Both the position numbers and the translations under genes were made by a program. A DNA stretch of 64,000 bases from Watersipora subatra (lineage: Eukaryota > Bryozoa > Gymnolaemata > Cheilostomatida > Watersiporidae). Every line of letters starts with the position of its first letter. Position 1 is the first letter of the stretch. The DNA lies in contig NC_088708.1 in the NCBI RefSeq assembly GCF_963576615.1, positions 4,154,001-4,218,000 of the forward strand. Reading direction: 5' to 3'. Shown here piece by piece: positions 39,601 to 49,500 of the stretch. The notes beneath the pieces are model-generated. The model searched no databases, had not been told where the DNA came from, and worked only from the letters and a program-made list of their open reading frames with translations.

Positions 39601-42600
39601 GCATAACACATCTGATAAACTACAATCTAGATCAATTTATCTGGCTTGATAGGTGCAATAAGCACTTGCGCTGCCTCATCTTGTATAGAATTGCCTGAAC
39701 AGAATACATGATGATCTACCCAAGCGGAATACATGATGACGTACCCAAGCGGAATACATGATGACGTACCCAAGCGAAATACATGATGACCTACCTGAAC
39801 AGAATACATGATGACGTACCCAAGCGGAATACATGATGACCTACCTGAACAGAATACATGATGACGTAGCCAAGCGGAATACATGATGACGTACCCAAGC
39901 GGAATACATGATGACGTACCCAAGCGGAATACATGATGATCTACCCGAACAGAATACATGATGATCTACCTGAACAGAATATATGATGATCTACCCGAAC
40001 AGAAAACATGATGATCTACCCGAACAGAATACATGATGACGTACCCAAGCGGAATACATGATGACCTACCCGAACAGAATACATGATGACGTACCCAAGC
40101 GGAATACATGATGACGTACCCAAGCGGAATACATGATGACGTACCCAAGCGAAATACATGATGACCTACCTGAACAGAATACATGATGACGTACCCAAGC
40201 GGAATACATGATGACCTACCTGAACAGAATACATGATGACGTAGCCAAGCGGAATACATGATGACGTACCCAAGCGGAATACATGATGACGTACCCAAGC
40301 GGAATACATGATGATCTACCCGAACAGAATACATGATGATCTACCTGAACAGAATATATGATGATCTACCCGAACAGAAAACATGATGATCTACCCGAAC
40401 AGAATACATGATGACGTACCCAAGCGGAATACATGATGACCTACCTGAACAGAATACATGATGATCTTGAAACATGCTGATGGAAAGTTGGTTTTAGTCC
40501 AGAGAAGGTGGCTATCCATGTGTCTAAAAAAAACAAATAATTTCACATCAAGCAAAGACAAACATAACCTTCATGGTTTGCTCATTAAGAGAATAGCTTA
40601 GAGATCACAGTAAAGTAATCGAATTTTGAATAGAGGTCATACAGGTATTAGAGAAGCAATCAAGGTGCTTAAACTATACTCACGACAAGACAGGAAGAAG
40701 GACCGACTTAAGGTTATTATACGCTGCCCTGCAGACCAAGTCCCTGAATACTTTCTCAGCAGCAGTATCTGCTGACTCTGCAGCATCTTCAGAAGGACTG
40801 CTTCTATAAATATTGTTTATACAGGTTTATTTCACTAGAAGCGGTTGTACAACGTACACTGCAGGTCTAATGGCGACAGAAAAGACTCTTGACCTGAACA
40901 ATCAACAATGCAGAAGTTTGCTATGGCTACCCTGAACAGGAATCTGTTGAAAGGGTTGATAGTAAATTTATTACATTGACCTTAATCAGTTTAAAATGAA
41001 ACCAATAAACAATAAAGAGGCTGACATGCAGTTTACCTTTTTACTTTGGTATGTTACTGAATAGAGAAATCATTGTACTCGTGACACAGTCAAGTTCATT
41101 ACACGGTCAAGTTCAATACACGATCAAGTTCATTACTTGGTCAAGTTCATTACTTGGTCAAGTTCATTACATGGTCAAGTTCATTACACGGTCGAGTTCA
41201 TTACACGGTCGAGTTCATTACACGGTCGAGTTCATTACACGGTCGAGTTCATTACATTGTCAAGTTCATTACATTGTCAAGTTAATTACATGGTCAAGTT
41301 CATTACATGGTCAAGTTCATTACATGGTCAAGTTCATTACATGGTCAAGTTCATTACAGGGTCAAGTTCAATACACGATCAAGTTCATTACATGGTCAAG
41401 TTCATTACAGGGTCAAGTTCAATACACGATCAAGTTCATTACATGGTCAAGTTCATTAAATGGTCAAGTTCAATACACGATCAAGTTCATTACATGGTCA
41501 AGTTCATTACATGGTCAAGTTCATTACATGGTCAAGTTCATTACATGGTCAAGTTCATTACATGGTCAAGTTCATTACACGGTCAAGTTCATTACAGGGT
41601 CAAGTTCATTACATGGTTAAGTTGAATACACGATCAAGTTCATTACACGGTCAAGTTCATTACACGGTCAAGTTCATTACACAGTCAAGTTCATTACACG
41701 GTCAAGTTCATTACACGGTCAAGTTCATTACACAGTCAAGTTCATTACACGGTCAAGTTCATTACATGGTCAAGTTCATTACAGGGTCAAGTTCATTACA
41801 TGGTCAAGTTCATTACAGAGTCAAGTTAAATGTAAGTCAAACACTTTGAAATTAAATCATTTAAGTTTTTGATGTAATGAAGTCTTCAAATACAATGACA
41901 TTAGCAAATGAGAATGTTAAAGCCATTGGTTGCAACATCACCTTTGTTTAAACCATATGAACCCAACAATGGTAGCATTTACCGTAAATGCCTGGGTCCC
42001 ACTGCATCACCATCAATTATATAATAGGTAAACTGTCACTGAAATGGCAGTATCTTTATCTTGTACTAGCCTCCACAACTTATACCAGCCAAGCCCTATA
42101 CCAATTTATCTGATGGGAGTGAAGCTTACTCATCAATGCTGTGCATGTTGTAGAGAAGGGAAGGTACAATCTTGTCCATATGATGTTGCTCCCATATGTC
42201 AGGCTGCAGTTCATCGCATACAGTCTTCCTGATGACACCCTGAATTCCTTGCACTCCAGCCATCCGAATCCTACGGAAATAAAAGCAAAGATTCACAGCA
42301 GCAAATGCGACCTTTTGCAAAAAAATTGGCATCAACCATAAAACCTGTATTTAAACGCCGCCTCTATTTGAACGCCACCACCCTTTGACCGTCGCTATAA
42401 TAGGAAAGGGGTTGAAAAATAGAGCGCCACCTTTCAATTGAACACCCCCTCTTCTTGACCGCCGCTTTGACATTTTTTGATATTTGCAAACCCATAATAG
42501 CAAGTGATCGGTAAAAAAGTGTCCACAAAATCGTACTAATAGTGACTCGGTTACATCAATAACGATTAATTCTTTCGTCGTTTCTGTTCGTATTGAAGTC

Positions 42601-45600
42601 CGTTTTCCAATTCCAAAGCTTTTTAGTTATTTCGTTAAAACTTTGAAAGCAACAATAAAGAAATAGTTAATAATTTTAATAGGTTAACAGTAGCTCTTCA
42701 TTTAACGTGGTTTTAATATTTCGAGATATGTGAAAACCAGTTTAAATTTATAATGGAATCTGTACTACTAGTTTTAGGCTAAAGGTTGTGCTTAGCGCGC
42801 ATACGGCTAAGTCTCATAATTTTCGCAAAAAGCAACTCGCAAATGTTTTGCTCTGCTAAAAATTAATTTCGACGCTAACATCAACTAGTTCAGCAGTGCA
42901 GAAAAGGAGTTGAGGTTAGAAGACATTGTGGAAGGTATTGAACACCCAGAAAATGACATTGTTCCAAACAAAAGCAGCAATCAGAACGCAACTGATCGAG
43001 CACGAGCAAACGATGCAAATATTTTTGTTTCAATAATTTTAATTTTTGTTTCTGCATGTAATGTAAGTATTGTTTGTTTGAGACATTTGTTCTTGAATAT
43101 ACGTATATTTGTAACATTCGATAAATTAATATCATATAACTTACAAATTTACAGATTTACAGCAAATTATTTGAAAGCATCATTTCGGTTATCTAAACTC
43201 GGCTTACAATGGATCAACACTCATAACTCCTCTTCTATTGCGCATAAAAAGCCAGTTTTGCGACAGTGAGTGCAATAAGTGTATTGTTAAATGTATATAT
43301 AAAATAAAAATGTGCCTTCAAATTTAGAATAAAATAAAAAATTAAAAGCTCCAACGAATTGCAACGCAGGGCACAGGCTATTATAATAACATTGCAAGTT
43401 AATTGCAAGCAATGGATATCAAGTGGTAGAAATATTTCTCCGTTTCCAAATGCATATTTATTTAGATATCTACGAGATAAGTTGGAGGTAAGTTATCAGA
43501 TTACTTCGCCCCAAGGAGAGTGCAAAATATAACTTCGCCCATAGAAGGGTTAAATTTATCTTCCCAAAATCCTGCCGAGATGTTTGAAAAATACAACGCC
43601 ACCCTCCATTTGAATGACACCTCTAATAAAGCGCCACTATAGAGGAAGGGTTGAAAAATAGAGCGCCATGGCATTCAAATAAAGATTTTACAATACATAC
43701 AGTGTAGTTTCATTTATCGAAGACTTTCATGTAGTAGAACTTGATAAAAGTCTGTAGTGTACTAACAATAAGGCAGCTGATAATAAGCAGCAAGGTAAAA
43801 GCTCACCTTTGCTTGGCAGTCGGATGATTGCTATGGCACATGGCACTAAACTGTGATACGAAAAAATCATACCGTCTGTGATAAGATGGTGTGTCTTCTT
43901 CTACGTTTGAAAACTTCACAAACTGTAACCAAACTTTTAAATTTTAATGCGTTTGTATAATTTAATAATGATTCATTTCTTGCCAAGACAGAGTTGAACC
44001 AAGATTCTCTCAGAATAAACAAGCTTTTTCTGAATAGGCTATATTGGATAAGTTGGCATAGACTATATATTACTTACAAGGAGCTGTACTATCCTATGTG
44101 TATCACATACAAGGAACTGTACTATCCTATGTGAAGCACTTACAAGAAACTGTACTACCCATGTGTAGCACCTACAAGGAACTGTACTGCCCTATGTGTA
44201 GCACTTACAAAGAACTGTACTATCCTATGTGTAGCACTTACAAGGAACTGTGCTATCCTATGTGTAGCACTTACGAGGAACTGTATTACCCCATGCACAC
44301 TGCTTACAACTGTACTGTTCTATGTGTACCACATATAAAGAGCTTCATTAACCTGAGTGTAGCACTTACAAGGAACTGTACTATCTTATGTGTAGCACTT
44401 ACGAGGAGCTGTACTACCCCATGTGCACTGCTTATAACTGTACTATCCTGTATGTACCACTTATAAGAAACTTCGTTAACCTAAGTGTAACACCTATAGG
44501 AGATTGTACTCTCCTACAGGCATGTATATACCCTAGGACACTTTTATTTCGCTAGTATTTAGTTTCGTAAGTAGCACACAGAGTAAAATTTTGCTGCAAC
44601 TAAATTTCGCGGCTCTGATGAGTGCGAAAATATAGTAATGTGAAAATAAATGCAGTGGAACAAACAGATTACATTCCTCGGATCCAGTTCGCTAATAAGA
44701 AAAATTTTTTAATTTGGGACTAGTTCGTATTTGTAAACCGCAGGTTGAAATGTGTGGGTGAGATCGATAATTCTATTTGATCACTTGCTGCCATTTGTTT
44801 CTTGGACTATCAATGACGTCTAGGTCTCTCCTGCCGTGACTTTCACACTCGAGTCCCAAGAAGAAGAAAATAGATAACAACCAACTTCACAACCAAAACT
44901 GTATAACGTGGTTGGACCTGGTGAGGGTTGATATGGTTTTTGGTTGGTAATAAAATTCATCACTACAATAATTATTATTCAATTTTATAACTTCACCTAC
45001 CAGACTTTCATCCTCATCAGTTCCAAATTCTAAACTAAACTAATATGACTAAACTAATATCATCATAATTTGCTTTGCCATGCTGCTCAGTCGGTGTATT
45101 AGCTATGAGTTTACCAGAAATTTCCCATTGAGCCCAACAACACACAATAATTACCTGCATTTTTATTATGACGATTTTATTGTGGATATCAATGAATAAA
45201 GCTATTTAACTTCGCGTTTTCGCTCGTTCGTTATGATAGTTTAGTTTCGCTCATGAAATTTTCGCGAGAGGATGACGCGAATACATGTGTCCTAGGGTAG
45301 CTTACAAGAGATTTGATTATCCTGTATATAAACATACACAAGGATTTGGATTACCCTGTCTATATCGTTTATGAGACTCTTCATATAAGCATCGGCACTG
45401 TCTCATCCTGATAGTCTAAATCTTTCGACACTCATGCCAATAATACAAGTACAGTTACCTAATTATTGACACCAATTATATATTACTAGCTAGCAAGTAC
45501 ATGTATATCTGATTCTATTGAGGATATGTGTATCAGAGAATGAAAGAGAGAAATAGACAATCATCACTAGCTGGGTTGAGACCATCAGAGCAAAGGTGAA

Positions 45601-46561
45601 AATGGTTCTGTAAAGGTAACAAATAGAAGCAACTCCATAGAGTTACCATAACAAGAACTAGCAGCATAAAGCTGTATATGGACAGTTTTAATATTAACAC
45701 TAAGTAGAACGGAACAAACCATTTAGGCAAAATATTTTTTCAGTCAGAAGAAATGACAAACCTCATTTTTGAAGCGGTTTGCATTCTTACAGTTATTTAC
45801 AAATGTGTACCTACCGAAGCTGTGGCCAGACATTGCATGTCAGGGTCAGAACATTCTAGCAATTTCTGTACCATCTTGAGAAAACTCTCGACAAAGAGGT
45901 TGAGAGACTGCGAATGACAAGCAACAAGAAGAGTGTCCATTGACTCCATAGCAACCCTCGCTAGCCTGCATAAGAGACAAATACATGCCAAAATGAACTC
46001 AGCAACATCTCATCAAAAACCGTCAATCAAAGATGTTTAAATATAGTTTCGTCTTAATGGTAGATAGCCAGAACATACGTAGTATAGTGAGTATAATATG
46101 CTATTAGTAAATGTGGGATATTATAATATGTATGTAGGCATACATCATTCTGTTTCTATTGAGGTCACGGGTTAGTCTTTTAGATAAATACTCCCCAATT
46201 CTATCCAGCTTCTGAGGCTGTGAAAGAGCGTAGTAGGTCAACTTAGGCATGTTCGCTTTGACTATACCATCCTAAAAAAGGGTCAAAAAAATAAGTTTAA
46301 ATTACATGTACGTGTATAACAAAATCAATGCAATGAATAAAAGAAAATGAGATTACATGTTTACATAACAACACAAATAGTAGCCAATTACAAGAGTTTC
46401 ATTATGAATAGATTGCTCAGCTTCTGTACAGACATATGCAAATACTAAAGTTGTTACTAGCTAATGAATGTGTGATTTTCAAACCTGTGGATTAGTTGGA
46501 TAGACACTGTCAACTAGGATCTTCCACCGAGGTTTGCAGCCAGGGCAACATCCCATGCAGT
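27659..46561 (-). CDS. EFR3: EFR3 homolog, membrane anchor of the PI4KA complex
   Basis: EFR3 anchors the PI4KA-TTC7 complex at the plasma membrane (family knowledge). Exons, minus order: 46561-46485, 46271-46144, 45965-45815, 43922-43807, 42270-42130, 40803-40684, 40523-40445, 39202-39067, 38545-38417, 36675-36585, 35644-35414, 35239-35002, 32446-32318, 31442-31369, 29868-29756, 29187-29093, 27860-27659. The first 16 join in one frame to 681 residues from the ATG at 46556. The N-terminus MGCCPGCKPRWKILVDSVYP has the Cys cluster expected for palmitoylation. Helical ARM/HEAT-like repeats follow: ESFLKMVQKLLECSDPDMQ, EEDTPSYHRRYDFF, QHMDKIVPSLLYNM, HTLIDRHDNVPKFSK. The last exon (LKAVLESVDDPVSQEALRKQ) matches the late C-terminal region but is one phase off exon 16. 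A small exon between 27861 and 29092 is probably missed, and the extreme C-terminus is uncertain. Confidence 0.93.
28050..28590. mobile_element. possible MITE-like repeat in EFR3 intron
   Basis: The left part repeats TTTCAGTACTTCATAG-type phrases after CTTGCTACTTCGCAATTCACC. The right part has TTTCACTTATTGCGGGGTA. Such phrases occur at ends of Tigger-like MITEs, but no clean terminal repeats or target duplication were found. Confidence 0.3.
29953..31360. mobile_element. 1.4-kb non-autonomous element, copy A, filling EFR3 intron 14
   Basis: The ends are inverted (AAAACCTTTATTTGAACACC at left, AAAACTGTATTTGAATGCC read from the right). Near the ends, phrases of GGCGCTCAAATAGAGGTGG type recur. 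The intron spans 29869-31368, so the element is about 94 percent of it and ends about 8 bases from the exon-14 donor. It matches copy B (42339-43692) along its length in opposite orientation. No transposase frame was seen. Confidence 0.8.
33160..33405. repeat. 19-bp minisatellite, about 13 copies
   Basis: GATGCAACTATCAGTTATA units with point variants (CTACCAG, CTATTGG) in EFR3 intron 12. Confidence 0.95.
33526..34401. mobile_element. 876-bp foldback MITE in EFR3 intron 12
   Basis: Inverted arms of about 128 bp: 33526-33653 starts TGACTTGCAACAAAATTCAC, and 34274-34401 is its near-perfect reverse complement. The interior is unique and non-coding. The target duplication is not clear. Confidence 0.85.
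34545..34990. repeat. 23/46-bp alternating inverted minisatellite
   Basis: The 46-bp unit holds two 23-bp halves. Each half is GTGGAC plus a 16-mer plus G. The 16-mers AGTAATATGTATCACT and AGTGATACATATTACT are exact reverse complements and alternate along the array, while the spacer keeps one orientation. The array abuts the donor of EFR3 exon 12 (35001). Confidence 0.95.
35870..36345. repeat. 33-bp minisatellite, about 14 copies
   Basis: GTAGTACAGATTCCTACTGG plus AACTATGGTGTGA units in EFR3 intron 10. The period is 11 codons, so frames stay open on both strands. The resulting Tyr/Ser-rich and His/Thr-rich frames have no other sign of being genes. Confidence 0.95.
37255..37520. repeat. CATCTACCATCTCTTTGACATATATAT minisatellite (about 27 bp, irregular)
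   Basis: Irregular units with TA-rich linkers in EFR3 intron 9. Similar units resume at 37870-37940 beyond a palindromic insertion. Confidence 0.85.
37582..37872. mobile_element. near-perfect palindrome, probable foldback insertion
   Basis: Arms 37582-37706 and 37744-37872 are reverse complements with about two differences in 125 bases, around a spacer of about 37 bases. It interrupts the preceding minisatellite. The arm and spacer have no coding potential. Confidence 0.85.
39695..40465. repeat. 25-bp minisatellite derived from the EFR3 exon-7 splice junction
   Basis: About 30 copies of a 25-bp unit. Read on the gene strand, the unit is CATCATGTATTCTGTTCAG followed by GTAGGT. This is the last 19 bases of exon 7 (coding IMYSVQ) plus the first six bases of the intron. 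The array begins at the exon end itself (40445). A higher-order repeat of 375 bp (15 units) is visible: GTAGCCAAGCGG recurs at 39866 and 40241. Confidence 0.95.
41085..41830. repeat. 17-bp minisatellite, about 44 copies
   Basis: GGTCAAGTTCATTACAT units in EFR3 intron 5. Because 17 is not a multiple of three and the unit lacks stops on the plus strand, three long overlapping frames result. They are artefacts. Confidence 0.95.
42339..43692. mobile_element. 1.35-kb non-autonomous element, copy B, filling EFR3 intron 4
   Basis: Its reverse complement aligns with copy A through both ends and the interior (shared GGCGCTCTAT near one end, AAAAGCCAGTTTTG and TTTTGCTCTGCTAAAAA inside). The intron spans 42271-43806, so the element is about 88 percent of it. 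An open frame at 42910-43269 has no match in copy A and no known domain. Confidence 0.8.
44070..45400. repeat. 33-bp minisatellite split by a MITE
   Basis: Units of about 33 bp (ACAAGGAACTGTACTATCCT plus ATGTGTAGCACTT) run from 44070 to 44528. Degenerate units resume at 45298 (TACAAGAGATTTGATTATCC). It lies in EFR3 intron 3. Confidence 0.85.
44531..45297. mobile_element. 767-bp Tc1/mariner-type MITE
   Basis: Terminal inverted repeats CCCTAGGACACTTTTATTTC and CCCTAGGACACATGTATTCG (the latter read from the right end), flanked by TA on both sides (44529-44530, 45298-45299). TA duplication is the mark of Tc1/mariner insertion. There is no transposase, so it is non-autonomous. It sits inside the 33-bp minisatellite. 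Confidence 0.85.
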
Positions 46562-49500
46562 CTAAATAGCAACAGTAAGGAGTAATAAAAAGATTGGCAA
46601 AAATGAGGAAAAACATTCTAAAAATATACAATAGAATGGTGAAAGAAAACAGCTCACCTAGCGATGGCATGCCGAGCGACCTTAACAACCTCAAATTAGG
46701 ACGCGGGTCAACAGGTCAATATTAGGATAAGACTGCTGCTGGAGTGCATATACAAGCGAAGCCTGAAGCACTAGTTCCACTATAGTCTCAGTTTAGGATT
46801 GGTGCCTATTTGAAGAACAAACCAAAGAGAGGTTTGTCTTCAGTATATACATGTAGTAACATGACCAAGTGTGCCAGATGTGACACACTATTAGATTGAA
46901 ATGATCTGTACTCATTGTGATAAACATTAAAAGTTGACAGTGACTAATAATGCCTTAACCGGCTGCGGATGTCCACCTAAAATGAAACGACTCGGCAAAG
47001 AGGAAGGAGTCTTTGTGATTGCGACTAGAAAACAAGGGCCATGAACTATATATAATCTTCCTCACTGCTAGGCAATATATCTTGCCAATGCAAACATCTA
47101 AACAACATCACATTACTATGTATGTTAAACACAACAGTAGGATTGTAGTGTGGAATCTGAGTTGGATAAATGACTTAGTTCAGACGTTCAGTCAGAACTC
47201 TAAAACTTGTGCATCAAGTGTGAGTAAAGGCCATAACTGAATAACAGTCTTCACAGACGCAGCAATGAACTTGGTCATGTGAATCCCAACAAACTCAATC
47301 AACTAACTTGTTTCTTCCACACCCCTACTGCTACTGCATTACCCTTACTACTATTGTTACTACAATACTACCTCAGTACTACGGCAATACTACTACACTA
47401 CTAATATAGTACTATCATAGTACTATTACAGTACTACTCCAACACCCCTACTGCTACAGTACTACTCTAGCAATACTACAGTATCACTACAATACTACTA
47501 CAGTGCTGCCACAGTAGACAAACTACTACAGTACTACTGCAGCTCTACTATAATGCCTCTGAGCACAACTGCCGTATTACTACCGTACTACTTGAAGTAC
47601 TATTAAATACTATAACTATTAAACTGCTGCAGTACTATTACAGTACTACTATGACGCTCCATGAATACTACTACACTACTAACACTCTACTGCTACAATA
47701 CTGCTACAGTACGACTAAAGCATTACTACAGTACCGCTACTGAGCTATTACAGTAGTTATTCAAATGTTGCAAGTTACATTATCAACGTTGCTGCAGAGA
47801 CAACAAGAATGTTACAATAACACCTATGCACATGCTGGTATCCTCGTATTGGTGGGCAAGCAAATCGGAGAAACGAGAAATATATTTGCAAGTCTTTAGC
47901 CTAAAAGTGAAGAAAAAGGCGGTAAAACGTGAGTGCTTGTTGTTTGAACAGTTGGAAAATACACATGCAGCTTGGCAACAACAGCCCAACATACAGCATA
48001 AACATTAATAGTTGAATTATGAATAGGCCTTCTTAAAATAGAAAATATTTTTGAGAATTTAAAAAACCATTCAGATAACCCTGTGGTCCTTGCACATGCA
48101 GTCAAACCTCTGCTTATTATTGCCTTGACATGCATTTTTTTCAAACAACATGAGATTCTAGCAAATGTTGGGCTCCCTACCCAACGTTATTCTTACGTTC
48201 AATGCTCAGAAGTTGTCAAAACATATCAGTTTTATAAGAAAAAGAAAAGAAACTGGTGACTATAATAATGGAAGAGAAACTGTTAGTTTAAACTTTACCT
48301 AGTTAGACTATGTTACAAAACTTTGCGTTGCTGAGCATATCTTAAAATACTGTAACAATAAAAATTGCTTTTGATTGATTATTGCGTATTAATTTTTTTT
48401 CACATACAACAGTTTTTTTCATATATTTTTTCTGCAGTTTTACATAATGCATTTGTTTTAAAGCTCTCTGTGTAAGTATCTGCAATATGAGAATATTTGC
48501 AGTGTATGAGAATATCTGCTCTAACATACCATAATTTAACCATGTGAAACATATCTAAAAAATAATTAGGTTTATACATGTACATATGTTAGACTAACAT
48601 GGTTTTTATGACAAAAAGTGATGTAAGAGAATAAGTTGAGATATAATCTAAGTTATGTAAAATATAAACTTCTCATTAATTTCTCTTAAACATCTGTTTC
48701 CGTGGCGTTTATGGCATTGCAACAACATCAAGTATCAGTATGAAACAAAAGATTGTAACAATTAAGAAGTACATAGGAATACTCGTATATTACAGATTGC
48801 TTTGCAAGGAGAAAGTAGCATCAACACTAGTACTATTATCAGCATTAACAAATTTAGTTCAGCATGTCTTTGATTCAATTCTTTGAATAATATATAATAC
48901 ATTGATGCCCTACTCTTGATAATGCTCCAGATGAAGCTAGCAATGAATTTCAAAGCTTGCAATGCCTTTAAAAAATGGTTCATTTAAAAAAGAAGAAAAG
49001 AAACTGTAATACTAGCATGAAGGCTAGTATTACAGTTGGGATGGTGGATAATAACTTTGCCTTTTTTTAGCATAAATAATACTCTATGAATTATTAGTTG
49101 CGATCAATTTTTAGTGAAATAGAAAAGTCACAGACAATGAAAATTAATTTTAATGGGATTATCTGTAGCAGTACTACAGTATCACTACAATACTACTACA
49201 GTGCTGCCACAGTAGACAAACTACTACAGAGGCAATGCAATGAAAAAAGATAAATGTATCTTTTTTCAACAGTCGCAAAACTTAGTTTTGCAACATTCAA
49301 AGTAAAAAAGCTTGTAGTGGCTAGCCTGTGATTTAAACAGCTTATGAGAACTTTCGCAGATTGGATTAGTACATTACAGAAGTAATCAGCAATCAATTCT
49401 TAGGAGAATATAGTCTCTTACCAAATGATCATTAAATTTTCCCCCAATGTTTTGCTATCATAAATTTTTAACATAGCTTTACAAATCTTATTTAGTTTCT

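Noticed and set aside
41051-41849. Plus-strand open frames of up to 189 codons (SSSLHGQVHYMVKF type)
   Set aside because: The 17-bp array lacks stops in all three plus frames. The gene here (EFR3) is on the other strand and the array is intronic.
42910-43269. 119-codon open frame
   Set aside because: It lies inside copy B of the 1.4-kb element, copy A has no equivalent frame, and no domain is recognisable.
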